Origin: Candidatus Roizmanbacteria bacterium
GTDB lineage: Bacteria > Patescibacteriota > Microgenomatia > UBA1406 > GWC2-37-13
Assembly: GCA_013334845.1 (NCBI GenBank)
Contig: JAAXWV010000015.1
Coordinates: forward strand, 1 to 12,791
DNA: 12,791 bases
Reading direction: 5' to 3'
The number at the start of each line of letters is the position of its first letter. The first letter of the stretch is position 1. Positions 1-6,895 of this stretch are shown in pieces. Made by a program: the position numbers and the translations under genes. Below the pieces are notes generated by a model, which worked only from the letters and a program-made list of their open reading frames with translations, was not told the DNA's origin and ran no database searches.

Positions 1-289
1 TCTCGTGAAAAGCACAGGCTGATACTTGCATCACTTCACCTATTTTGAGTTCAGTATTCAACCCGCCGACGAGGCCCAAATTGATGCAATGATCAGGATC
101 AAATTTCAATAAGGCCCACTGAGCCGCTGCGCCGGCATTGGTTTTCCCTATCCCAGTTATGACAACATAGATATTTTTCGTACTATGTTTCCACGTCTTG
201 AACGGCTCATTTTCTACGATAGAAAACTCTTTCAGAGAAAAAATATTCTCCGCTTCATAGTCGTTTGCTACAAAAATAACAGTTCTCAT
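1..289 (-). CDS. Nucleoside phosphorylase / MTA-SAH nucleosidase-like protein (3' part beyond the window)
   Basis: Only the N-terminal ~96 residues are present; the frame is open to the left edge. The translation begins MRTVIFVAND and contains GIGKTNAGAAA (~51-61) followed by NLGLVGGLN and KIGEV, the glycine-rich phosphate/ribose-site pattern and following strand of the PNP_UDP_1 superfamily, closest by eye to 5'-methylthioadenosine/S-adenosylhomocysteine nucleosidase. That enzyme splits MTA or SAH to release adenine. The ATG lies one base after the apt stop (TAA-A-ATG), so the two are almost certainly co-transcribed and translationally coupled. The pairing makes sense because adenine released here is the substrate of Apt. 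The catalytic Asp and C-terminal half are missing from the window, so a phosphorylase acting on another nucleoside cannot be excluded. Confidence 0.8.
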   Translation of the reverse strand, partial: MRTVIFVANDYEAENIFSLKEFSIVENEPFKTWKHSTKNIYVVITGIGKTNAGAAAQWALLKFDPDHCINLGLVGGLNTELKIGEVMQVSACAFHE

Positions 290-290
290 T

Positions 291-824
291 TTAATAAGAT
301 AATACGAAATACACCGGTACTCCCGGAAATGTTTTTTCCAGTTTTTCAATCCCTTTCAAAAAAGGTAGATTCACGATAAAGAGAAAGCCGGCTAAATTCG
401 CTCCTGCGTTTAATACAATCTTGCCAGCTGCCTTTGCCGTCCCCCCGGTAGCTAGCACATCGTCAATAATGAGTACATTATCTTTTGGTGAAAATCGTTC
501 AGCCTGTATTCCCAATTCTGTCTCCGCGTATTCATAGGCAAACGAGGCACGGTGCAAACTTCCTGGCAGTTTGCCCGGTTTCCGACACATTATAAACCCT
601 TTGTGCATAACATGGGCTAACACGGAACCGAAAATGAAGCCACGTGCGTCTATGCCGACTATTTTGTTGAATTCAAGTGCTGATATTTTCTGTTTAGCCG
701 ATCTGGTAAGAGCTTTGAATGCCTCAGGATTTTCAAGAACAGGAGAGATATCTTTGAACTGTATCCCCTCTTTGGGAAAGTCAGGGTAGTTTTTTACCAA
801 TCGCTTCGCGTCGCTCAATTTCAT
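291..824 (-). CDS. apt: Adenine phosphoribosyltransferase
   Basis: Apt converts adenine and PRPP to AMP in the cytoplasm (purine salvage). The 177-residue length is normal for the family. Visible landmarks are YPDFPKEGIQFKDISPVL near residues 13-30 (the Apt N-terminal signature), GIDARGFIFG at 57-66, the flexible loop CRKPGKLPG at 80-88 with the following YEYAETELGIQ, and the PRPP-binding motif VLIIDDVLATGGTAKA from 117, with its two Asp at 121-122. The ATG at 824 has no good Shine-Dalgarno site, but a -10 box ends seven bases upstream of it, suggesting a leaderless message. The next gene starts one base after the stop and encodes an adenine-releasing type of enzyme, which supports the salvage role. 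Nothing is missing or truncated. Confidence 0.97.
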   Translation of the reverse strand: MKLSDAKRLVKNYPDFPKEGIQFKDISPVLENPEAFKALTRSAKQKISALEFNKIVGIDARGFIFGSVLAHVMHKGFIMCRKPGKLPGSLHRASFAYEYAETELGIQAERFSPKDNVLIIDDVLATGGTAKAAGKIVLNAGANLAGFLFIVNLPFLKGIEKLEKTFPGVPVYFVLSY

Positions 825-830
825 GAAGGT

Positions 831-860
831 ATTATCTCATGAAAAGAACTAGTGCGTCAA
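831..860 (-). promoter_or_regulatory. Promoter of apt, predicted leaderless
   Basis: Read on the minus strand: TTGACG (860-855), an 18-nt spacer, then GATAAT (836-831), preceded by TGA to give an extended -10. Six bases (ACCTTC) separate the -10 box from the apt ATG, so transcription should begin at or next to the A of the start codon. Confidence 0.6.
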
Positions 861-865
861 CAAGG

Positions 866-1612
866 TCAACCCTTCATACCCCATCGCATTTCAGGAGTTT
901 CGTTTTCAGCAAGCGGCGGATTTCCAAACGAACTTAATATTCTATTAAATCTCAATAGTTGGTATCCAACCCACTCACAGTCTTCAGGACTTATGCGATT
1001 GTTGATAAATACTTCTCCATCAATATCTTTACTTGAATACCCTCTTCCATCTCTATTAAAAAAATGGTTATATTCTGCCTCTATTTCTGTATCGGAATCA
1101 CCAGGCTGATAAAAACTTACAATATAACTTGCATTATTATACGCTTGTGCAATAACAGTACCATTATCATAAGGAATACTTATGTATATAAAGCTGTTTT
1201 TACTACCTGATACACATACGGGATCATTCACACAGATAGCACAAAATAGTTCCTTCCCTTCAATAGTTGATTTTATATTCCCTTCAATTCCACGCTCATT
1301 TGTTTCTGCATCTATATAGTTTTCAGCCATGTCGTCCTCCATGTCTATCAACTTTGAAAGAGGCATGCGTTCTACAAGTGCAACGATCGACTCCATCTCA
1401 TAGGCAAATTGCTTGATTTGCTCTGTATACCTATCTTCCCTATTTGCATCTACCTGTGGATCAACGACTTCACCGCTAGGGACAAAGTCGCTCGTAAATT
1501 TTAAGGGGACATAATCTGCGCCTGGATCACCAAAAGGGTTCCTCCATTGGGGCGGGTTGTCCGCAGAATTATTCCATTCTGGATTGTCATACCGATCTTT
1601 ATTTTCTGTCAT
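866..1612 (-). CDS. Hypothetical acidic soluble protein, family not recognised
   Basis: About 248 residues from the ATG at 1612. The frame stays open to an upstream ATG at 1690 (274 residues), but those extra 26 residues look neither like a signal peptide nor conserved. I prefer 1612 because TAAAAT stands eight bases before it and MTENKDRYDNPEW is a typical polar start; the choice is not secure. The N-terminal ~55 residues are rich in Asn, Pro, Asp and Trp and probably disordered. A helical stretch with EMESIVALVERMPLSKLIDMEDDM follows, then a beta-rich half containing CAICVNDPVCVSG (three Cys) and ending in WGMKG. No membrane segment or known catalytic motif is visible. It lies 41 bases upstream of apt on the same strand, but apt has its own promoter. 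No function can be assigned. Confidence 0.7.
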   Translation of the reverse strand: MTENKDRYDNPEWNNSADNPPQWRNPFGDPGADYVPLKFTSDFVPSGEVVDPQVDANREDRYTEQIKQFAYEMESIVALVERMPLSKLIDMEDDMAENYIDAETNERGIEGNIKSTIEGKELFCAICVNDPVCVSGSKNSFIYISIPYDNGTVIAQAYNNASYIVSFYQPGDSDTEIEAEYNHFFNRDGRGYSSKDIDGEVFINNRISPEDCEWVGYQLLRFNRILSSFGNPPLAENETPEMRWGMKG

Positions 1613-1722
1613 TGTGATGTATTTTACACTACTTTTAGAAAATTCGGTACACACTATCATTAATAAGACACTTGATGGAGATACCTTCATTTTCAGTAGT
1701 TTTTCAGATTCTTATCGTAAAG

Positions 1723-1743
1723 TATCATCATGAAAGGGGGTGA
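1723..1743 (+). promoter_or_regulatory. -10 box and strong Shine-Dalgarno site for the secreted-protein gene at 1749
   Basis: TATCAT (1723-1728) is a plausible -10 box without a convincing -35. AAAGGGGGTGA (1733-1743) is close to a full complement of the 16S rRNA 3' end and lies five bases before the ATG at 1749. It decides that start over the in-frame GTG at 1740, which overlaps the Shine-Dalgarno site itself. Confidence 0.6.
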
Positions 1744-1748
1744 TATAT

Positions 1749-2225
1749 ATGAATAACAAAGTTATTGTACCCGCTCTCGTCGTACTCACTATAGTTGGCA
1801 TCGGAGTATTTGGTGCAACCCAAACCAGTGCTCAAACCAATAGTGGCTTTACTTCTCTCGTAGAGCAGATTGCTACAAAGTTTGGCCTCAAACAAAGCGA
1901 TGTCCAGGCAGTGTTTGATCAACATAGGCAAGATCGTCAAACACAGATGGAAACACAGTTTGAAGCGAAGCTTTCCCAAGACGTCAAAGACGGTAAGATC
2001 ACAGAAGCTCAAAAACAACTGATCATCGCCAAACATAAAGAGCTCGCTGTTAACCGCCAGAAATACAAAGAGTCTTTGAAGAGTATGACAGCCGATCAGA
2101 GAAAAACAACAAGGGAGAAGGAAAAGAACGATCTTGAAACCTGGGCAAAGCAAAACAACATTGATCTCAAATACCTCTACGGAGGATTGGGAAATGGTTT
2201 TGGCCGCGGCCATGGAATGAAGTAA
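1749..2225 (+). CDS. Small secreted helical protein with signal peptide
   Basis: 158 residues. The start is MNNKVIV followed by a hydrophobic stretch (PALVVLTIVGIGVFGA) ending in TSAQ, a good signal peptide or N-terminal anchor. The mature part is almost entirely helical and highly charged. FTSLVEQIATKFGLKQSDVQAVFDQHR (about 34-60) resembles a small helical repeat (two short helices with FGL between them); VKDGKITEAQKQLIIAKHKEL follows, and the tail is GNGFGRGHGMK. Secreted Lys/Glu/Gln-rich proteins with this FGL-x-DVQAVF / DGKIT-AQK pattern are familiar from Patescibacteria genomes, but their function is unknown to me. A hairpin terminator follows the stop, so it is probably a single-gene unit. 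Confidence 0.88.
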   Translation: MNNKVIVPALVVLTIVGIGVFGATQTSAQTNSGFTSLVEQIATKFGLKQSDVQAVFDQHRQDRQTQMETQFEAKLSQDVKDGKITEAQKQLIIAKHKELAVNRQKYKESLKSMTADQRKTTREKEKNDLETWAKQNNIDLKYLYGGLGNGFGRGHGMK

Positions 2226-2239
2226 GAGATTCTTCTATG

Positions 2240-2266
2240 CAGCACCCATTCTCACGGGTGCTGTTT
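2240..2266 (+). terminator. Hairpin terminator after the secreted-protein gene
   Basis: CAGCACCC (2240-2247) pairs perfectly with GGGTGCTG (2256-2263) over an 8-nt loop, followed by only three T. It starts 15 bases after the stop codon. The short T run makes it a modest intrinsic terminator. Confidence 0.7.
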
Positions 2267-2312
2267 GGACGTACTAAGTTTTTATATCCCCAGGGGTGTA
2301 AAAAAAATACTG

Positions 2313-2318
2313 TATCAT
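2313..2318 (+). promoter_or_regulatory. -10 box for the membrane-protein gene at 2325, predicted leaderless
   Basis: TATCAT is followed by exactly six bases and then the ATG at 2325, the same spacing seen before apt and the 752-residue gene. No clear -35 box is present. Confidence 0.4.
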
Positions 2319-2324
2319 AAAGTG

Positions 2325-3029
2325 ATGATAAAGCTAAACTTCCTAAATAATCACAAAAAGTTATTAATTACAGCTTTTATTGTGAGTTACTCTCTTTTTG
2401 CATTCGGTAGTTATATTTACTATAGCCTCAGTACTTTCCAATCGAAAAGAGCCCATATTCAAGCCTACGTAGCCAACCATGCTAAAACACTCAAACAGAA
2501 AATCTTTACTGACGCTTTTCAACAGGCTAAACAATGTCGGGAGCAGTCAACTATATATAGGAGCGAGTGCGAAAAAAAAGTAAGTCATTTTATGGCTGTT
2601 AATCTTCAAGAGGAACAACTAGAAGGCTCACACGATACGTGGCCTTTCGATATGTTTTTTGTCAAGGAGGTGGGTAGCAAGTTTTACAGTCTCGGCTGGG
2701 AAGGGAAACTGGAAGATGTGACCAATGGGGTTCACATATATAAAAACGTGCCAAAAGAACTGCAATTCTTATCCCAGAAATGTTCATACTTTCTGACTCA
2801 GAATGCCAAGTATTCCTGTGAAGTATCGGCTGAGCTGGTTTTGAATTCTCATGAAAAAGGATATTTGGTACGCGTTATATCACTTGGCGAAGAGGAATTC
2901 TCACTCCTTCTATATTTCATTCTACCACTACTTGGACTCATCGGAGGTCAGATTCAATTCATATATGGAATAATAGTCCCGGTGGCATGTAGTCTCATTA
3001 TTACCTATTGTTGGAGTAAAATCCAGTAA
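2325..3029 (+). CDS. Hypothetical membrane protein with N- and C-terminal transmembrane segments
   Basis: 234 residues from ATG 2325. The frame is open further upstream to a TTG at 2265, but that would place the start inside the terminator trailer of the previous gene. A basic start (MIKLNFLNNHKK) is followed by one hydrophobic segment at about 13-35. A mostly polar central domain (about 38-190) contains four Cys (CREQ, ECEK, CSYF, CEVS) that could form disulfides outside the membrane. Two closely spaced hydrophobic segments end the protein (about 192-230). The layout suggests a small extracytoplasmic domain held between membrane anchors. I recognise no family. It precedes the iron operon by 164 bases but need not be part of it. 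Confidence 0.75.
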   Translation: MIKLNFLNNHKKLLITAFIVSYSLFAFGSYIYYSLSTFQSKRAHIQAYVANHAKTLKQKIFTDAFQQAKQCREQSTIYRSECEKKVSHFMAVNLQEEQLEGSHDTWPFDMFFVKEVGSKFYSLGWEGKLEDVTNGVHIYKNVPKELQFLSQKCSYFLTQNAKYSCEVSAELVLNSHEKGYLVRVISLGEEEFSLLLYFILPLLGLIGGQIQFIYGIIVPVACSLIITYCWSKIQ

Positions 3030-3109
3030 AAATACCATCATACCTAATTACTTCTTTCTGGAAGACTGAGATTGTATTACTACAGCTACTAATAGTGATG
3101 TGATTGGGA

Positions 3110-3129
3110 TATAATTACTTAAAATAATT
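3110..3129 (+). promoter_or_regulatory. Probable feo promoter -10 with overlapping AT-rich dyad
   Basis: A consensus TATAAT (3110-3115) lies 78 bases before feoA. A 17-bp dyad, AATTACTTAAAATAATT (3113-3129), has seven of eight pairs matched around its central base and overlaps the -10 and likely start site. That is the usual position for a metal-responsive repressor (Fur or DtxR type). No clear -35 is seen, and AT-richness makes chance dyads common, so the operator is only a suggestion. Confidence 0.4.
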
Positions 3130-3193
3130 CTTTAGCCGTTCGTTATTAATTCTCTAACCGGAAGTTATCTGCCCTTTCTTGAAGAGATAAAAT

Positions 3194-3424
3194 ATGACTA
3201 TGCAGTTGTTACAAGATTTTCCTGTTCATACATTTGTCAGGATTGTAAAGGTCACAGGAGATGACACTCTCATGCGCAAATTAGAAGAGATTGGCATTTC
3301 TATAGACTCGGAAGTAGTGATCCTAAAAAATACTCCCCAAACTCCCCTGCTGGTTAAAATTGGTAACCGGCGGGTTGCCATTTCATGTACTCATACATTA
3401 CGTATTTATGGTACTTCTGTATGA
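3194..3424 (+). CDS. feoA: Ferrous iron transport protein A
   Basis: 76 residues, the usual FeoA size. FeoA is a small cytoplasmic SH3-like protein that works with FeoB in Fe(II) uptake. The family pattern is visible: a start like LLQDFPVHTFVRIVKVTGD, then DTLMRKLEEIGISIDSEVVIL (the conserved 'LxxLGI/LxxGxxVxVL' core), TPLLVKIGNRRVAIS, and a final strand with LRIYG. It overlaps feoB by four bases (ATGA), which ties the two together in translation. GAAGAG ten bases before the ATG is a weak Shine-Dalgarno; a second ATG two codons later (MQLL) is an alternative start. Confidence 0.92.
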   Translation: MTMQLLQDFPVHTFVRIVKVTGDDTLMRKLEEIGISIDSEVVILKNTPQTPLLVKIGNRRVAISCTHTLRIYGTSV

Positions 3425-5232
3425 AAAAAATAACTATTGCCTTTGTTGGCAATCCCAATACGGGAAAGACTTCACTTATTAACACGTTATCTAAGGCTAG
3501 GCTTAAGATTGGCAACTGGCCGGGAGTTACTGTCGAAAAAAAGGAGGCAACGGTATTTTTTCAGGATTATAAAATTCACCTGATTGATCTTCCGGGCGTA
3601 TATAGTCTACATCAAGATACAAACGAAGGGAAAATCACTCACGATTTTTTACGCAATACATCACCGGATCTCATTGTAAATGTGGTTGATTCTACCAATC
3701 TCCAGACAAACCTCCCCCTTACCTTGCAAACATCACAATGTCAAATACCGATGTGTATCGTGCTCAATTTCTGGCAGGAGTTTCAAGACCAAGGGCATCG
3801 GTTGGATACCTCAGTACTGAGCGATTTACTGAAATGTGCAATAATTCCTTTTGACGCAAACAATAAAAAAGGTAGGGTTCAATTTTTAAGTAAACTACTG
3901 AAAGTCTGTCATGAAAAATCCCTACCCGCATTGTTAAATACTGAGAATATATATCAACAAGCTCGGGATCTCGAGCGTCGTGTATGCACTCAAGCTTCAA
4001 ACACTGTCATGTCGATTACTGATAAGATCGATAAAATATTACTCCATCACTTGTTTGCGATACCGTTGCTTTTGTTCGTATTTTATCTCGTGTTTAAAAT
4101 TACCTTTAATGGAAGCAGGCCATTTGTGAATGAAATTAAAACCATTATAGATCAAATTATCACCCCACTAGCGCTTACGGTATTACATCTTGCTGGCACA
4201 CCAACATGGATTCAGTCATTGGTGATAAATGGTTTTATAGCAGGTATTGGCACAGTGTTGTCATACCTTCCACTGATGATGATTCTATACTTATTTCTTG
4301 GCCTCCTTGAAGAAAGTGGATACATCGCTCGAGTAGCATTTGTGATGGACCGGATACTCCGTCCGTTTGGACTCCAAGGGAAAGCATTTATTCCGCTTCT
4401 TATCGGGTTTGGATGTAATGTGCCTGCTATCTATGCCACTCGGACATTAGAAAAAGAGAGTGATAAAAAAATTACGGCGATTATTACCTCATTTATGTCC
4501 TGCGGAGCCAAACTTCCAATCTACGTATTGTTTGCCTCTGTGTTTTTCCCTGGCCATGCTGCTCTTGTAACTATCGGACTTTATTGTCTCGGAATTTTGG
4601 TTGCAGTATGTATTTCGTTCATTCTGAAGAAAATATGGCTCAAAGACGCTGCTGGTGATTTTATTATTGAACTACCACAGTATCGAATTCCGTCACTTGG
4701 CATCATTCTCAATTCAGCCTGGACACGAACATTTGGCTTTCTCAAACGTGCAGGAACAATTATAGTAATTATCGTTATTCTTATGTGGACATTGATGAAC
4801 CTCCCCTATGGAGCAAAACCCGAAGAGAGCATATTGGGCAAATCAGCCAAAGTAGTATCACCGCTATTTATGCCACTTGGCTGGGGAAATAGCTGGGAGG
4901 CCGTATCCTCTATTATCCCCGGATTTCTGGCGAAGGAGGCGGTAATCAGTTCACTTGCTTCAACATACTCAAGTAACTCGATACAGCCCGAGTATGCTAC
5001 ATCTCAACAACAAAACATTTTACCAAGTGCTATTAGACGCGATTTTACCCCTCTAACCGCGCTATCTTTCATGATTTTCAACCTCCTATTATTCTCGTGT
5101 ATTGGGGTTACGGCTGCTATCAATCAGGAGTTCGGACGTAAATTTGTATGGCTTGTCATCGGTATTACTTTTTTTACAGCTTACGGGGTAAGTTTGATAG
5201 TGTTTACATTAGGAAAGTTGCTAGGGTTTTAA
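3421..5232 (+). CDS. feoB: Ferrous iron transporter FeoB with divergent G4 motif
   Basis: 603 residues from the ATG overlapping the feoA stop; the earlier in-frame ATG at 3385 lies within feoA and is rejected. FeoB imports Fe(II) across the inner membrane, with an N-terminal G domain. G1 is GNPNTGKTS (10-18), G2 is around WPGVTV (33-38, Thr37) and G3 is DLPG (56-59). G4, normally NxxD, reads NFWQ (116-119), and the G5 region PFDANNKKG lacks the usual S-A. The membrane part (about 211 to the end) has both FeoB gate motifs: GFGCNVP (329-335) and SCGAKLP (360-366), plus LEESGYIARVAFVMDR before them and GFLAKEAVISSLAS near the C-terminus. It is shorter than the ~700-770 residues of well-studied FeoB proteins. 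The transport core looks intact, but guanine specificity is in doubt. Confidence 0.97.
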   Translation: MKKITIAFVGNPNTGKTSLINTLSKARLKIGNWPGVTVEKKEATVFFQDYKIHLIDLPGVYSLHQDTNEGKITHDFLRNTSPDLIVNVVDSTNLQTNLPLTLQTSQCQIPMCIVLNFWQEFQDQGHRLDTSVLSDLLKCAIIPFDANNKKGRVQFLSKLLKVCHEKSLPALLNTENIYQQARDLERRVCTQASNTVMSITDKIDKILLHHLFAIPLLLFVFYLVFKITFNGSRPFVNEIKTIIDQIITPLALTVLHLAGTPTWIQSLVINGFIAGIGTVLSYLPLMMILYLFLGLLEESGYIARVAFVMDRILRPFGLQGKAFIPLLIGFGCNVPAIYATRTLEKESDKKITAIITSFMSCGAKLPIYVLFASVFFPGHAALVTIGLYCLGILVAVCISFILKKIWLKDAAGDFIIELPQYRIPSLGIILNSAWTRTFGFLKRAGTIIVIIVILMWTLMNLPYGAKPEESILGKSAKVVSPLFMPLGWGNSWEAVSSIIPGFLAKEAVISSLASTYSSNSIQPEYATSQQQNILPSAIRRDFTPLTALSFMIFNLLLFSCIGVTAAINQEFGRKFVWLVIGITFFTAYGVSLIVFTLGKLLGF

Positions 5233-5238
5233 AAAGTT

Positions 5239-5361
5239 ATGGAAACTATTCTTATCGCAAGTCTCGCCCTTGGATCCTGTTGTTATCTATATTATTTTCT
5301 CAAAGGAAAAAACCACTGTGACTGCTGCCCGCTGAATAAGACGTGTGATAGGAAACATTAA
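5239..5361 (+). CDS. FeoB-associated Cys-rich small membrane protein
   Basis: A 40-residue frame starts six bases after the feoB stop. It begins METILIASLALGSCCYLYYF, one hydrophobic segment (about 3-20), followed by basic KGK and a Cys cluster: C27, C29, C30 and C36 in HCDCCPLNKTC. This size, topology and position match the 'FeoB-associated Cys-rich membrane protein' group found after feoB in many bacteria, proposed to take part in the Feo complex in place of FeoC. The exact Cys spacing (CxCC-x5-C) differs from commoner CxxC forms. No good Shine-Dalgarno site is seen, so translation may depend on coupling to feoB. Assignment rests on position and cysteines rather than firm sequence identity. 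Confidence 0.72.
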   Translation: METILIASLALGSCCYLYYFLKGKNHCDCCPLNKTCDRKH

Positions 5362-5441
5362 ACATTTCCAGCAATACATTTTTACAATGATACCTATATA
5401 ATCATAAATGCAGCGGGAATTTTTATTACTATACTAGAAAA

Positions 5442-5624
5442 ATGGAGCACAGTTTTTTTGTAGGATTGATCAGTCAGGTGCTAGCTTGGGATCCAGATAT
5501 GTAACCAGAATTAGTATGCGAACATTACGCTGTTGCTTCAATTATTATGTCATTAATCGTTTCAACACTCATAAACCTATTAGTGACTTTATGTCTATTT
5601 TTCATAGTTAAGAACAAAATATAG
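5442..5624 (+). pseudogene. Short membrane-type reading frame interrupted by an in-frame TAA
   Basis: One frame runs MEHSFFVGLISQVLAWDPDM, then TAA (5502-5504), then 39 more codons to TAG. Those 39 contain a good transmembrane stretch (IIMSLIVSTLINLLVTLCLFF) and a basic tail, VKNKI. TATACT (5430-5435) stands six bases before the ATG, the spacing seen at other genes here. The simplest reading is a small membrane protein gene broken by one nonsense change. Alternatives are an independent 25-residue peptide from the ATG at 5547, or chance. The surrounding 5362-5656 shows nothing else except a TATAAT at 5397-5402. Confidence 0.3.
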
Positions 5625-5656
5625 AATGAGAAGGTGTCATTTTTTTGGATTAAAAT

Positions 5657-6001
5657 GTGGATATTTGTACTATTGAATATTCCCTATTTGCGGTGAGCGT
5701 CAGCCCGCCATGGCCTTTCCCGCTCGGTTTTGGAGATATAGGAGCAAATTACATCGGGATACTCTTTTCACCATTTTACTTAGCCGCTCCAGCAGTTTAT
5801 GGTACGGCAGCGCCACTGATTGTGCTCCCTATTTGGGTTTTCAACATCATTATGTTGTCACAATTTAAGTCTTCACTGAAGCCGCAAAGTAGACTGTATT
5901 TTGCTTTGCTCTTTTGTATTCCTACCTTTCATTCTCTACTTAATGTACTCGTACTATCATACTATCTGCAGGTACATCCATTTATTGAATTAGCGAGATA
6001 A
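5657..6001 (+). CDS. Hypothetical small membrane protein
   Basis: A 114-residue frame from GTG 5657, with another GTG at 5693 as an alternative. Two long hydrophobic regions are visible, about 33-68 (YIGILFSPFYLAAPAVYGTA followed by PLIVLPIWVF) and about 80-106 (LYFALLFCIPTFHSLLNVLV), separated by a basic SSLKPQSR turn that would face the cytoplasm. No clear ribosome site or promoter precedes either start; AAGGTG (5631-5636) is too far from 5657. An ATG at 5655 in another frame also begins hydrophobically (MWIFVLLNIPYL) but stops after 13 codons, so the true N-terminus may be frameshifted. No family recognised; it converges on the SPFH gene with 25 bases between them. Confidence 0.5.
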   Translation: MDICTIEYSLFAVSVSPPWPFPLGFGDIGANYIGILFSPFYLAAPAVYGTAAPLIVLPIWVFNIIMLSQFKSSLKPQSRLYFALLFCIPTFHSLLNVLVLSYYLQVHPFIELAR

Positions 6002-6026
6002 ATTCGGTGACTTCACGCTCCCAACT

Positions 6027-6818
6027 TTATCTACTTACATTGATAAAGGGTACGCTGTTCCCAAGCATCTGAGCAGGTAAAATACCATTCCATTTTTCTA
6101 CTGCTTTTAGCTCTACCAGTTTGGGATTCTTTTCCAAAGCCTCGCCCTGAATCCGGATTGATTCAGCATCAGCCTTGGCAGTCTCAATTTTCTGCTGCGC
6201 CTGATACTTAACTTTTTCAAGATTGTTTTTCTCAGCCAATGCTTCTTGCTCTGCACGAGCTTTTGCTTCTACAGCCCTATTAAAATCAGCGGCAAAGTCT
6301 AGGTCGGTGATGGAGACATCATCCACTATGACGTTATATTGGGCGAGTCGTTCTGATAGATTTTTATCAATTTCATCTTTGAGTTGAGGTCGTTTTGTGA
6401 GCAGTTCCTCCGCAGTTCGTTGAGCTGTGGCGGCTTTTACCACCTCAGAGACATTGGGAGATATGATGCGCGCTGTAACATCCTCTTCGCGTCCGATCTG
6501 CTGATAGATCTTGTCGATCGTATTAGCATTTAAGTGCCAGTTTACCGCAACTTTTGTAGTGACTGTCTGCAAGTCGCGCGAAGCGGCGGTCAACTCATTA
6601 AACTCATCTTTTTTTACACGCACACTCATTAGTACCACTTCATCCGTTAGTGGTTGTCGTAAATGCATTCCCTCTCCATAGACATGGGATTGCACTTTGC
6701 CTAGGCGAACAATGATTCCTCTTTCACCAGCTCCGACCGTATAAAAGGGGTTAACGATAGCGATAATTACAATACCTGCAAATACTCCCAGTGCACCCAC
6801 AATAAGTTTTGTATTCAT
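6027..6818 (-). CDS. Prohibitin-like SPFH/band 7 membrane protein
   Basis: 263 residues, close to the length of prohibitins. There is one N-terminal membrane segment (about 4-24, LIVGALGVFAGIVIIAIV). The band 7 domain follows, with GERGIIVRLGKV and EGMHLRQPLTDEVVLMSVRV, then ASRDLQTVTTKVAVNWHL. A long helical region rich in Ala, Glu and Lys (about 180-235, VEAKARAEQEALAEKNNLEK) is the coiled coil. The C-terminus LPAQMLGNSVPFINVSR matches the prohibitin ending. Such proteins oligomerise into membrane rings or scaffolds and often work with membrane proteases such as FtsH; none is encoded nearby. The ATG has no Shine-Dalgarno site. It appears to be transcribed alone from a clear promoter. Confidence 0.95.
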   Translation of the reverse strand: MNTKLIVGALGVFAGIVIIAIVNPFYTVGAGERGIIVRLGKVQSHVYGEGMHLRQPLTDEVVLMSVRVKKDEFNELTAASRDLQTVTTKVAVNWHLNANTIDKIYQQIGREEDVTARIISPNVSEVVKAATAQRTAEELLTKRPQLKDEIDKNLSERLAQYNVIVDDVSITDLDFAADFNRAVEAKARAEQEALAEKNNLEKVKYQAQQKIETAKADAESIRIQGEALEKNPKLVELKAVEKWNGILPAQMLGNSVPFINVSR

Positions 6819-6860
6819 TTTTTACAACCGAAAATTTGTAAACAAGCGAACTTATTTACA

Positions 6861-6888
6861 ACTATATCAGGATTAATACAAAAGTCAA
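6861..6888 (-). promoter_or_regulatory. Sigma-70 type promoter of the SPFH gene
   Basis: On the minus strand: TTGACT (6888-6883), a 16-nt spacer ending in TGA, and TATAGT (6866-6861). The predicted leader is about 35 bases. The -35 box lies only seven bases from the outer end of the neighbouring repeat element, so that element abuts the promoter without destroying it. Confidence 0.75.
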
Positions 6889-6895
6889 TCTATCC

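Noticed and set aside
3152..3170. TCTAAC-CGGAA-GTTATC as a third copy of the recombination core
   Set aside because: The spacer is five rather than seven bases, no partner core lies nearby, and the conserved flanking blocks are absent.
3385..3420. Upstream in-frame ATG as the feoB start
   Set aside because: It lies inside feoA; the ATGA overlap at 3421 puts GNPNTGKTS at the usual distance from the N-terminus.
5996..6032. AGATAAA/TTTATCT inverted repeat between the convergent genes, as a bidirectional terminator
   Set aside because: AT-only 7-bp stem with a 23-nt loop and no T run; it overlaps the coding ends of both genes.
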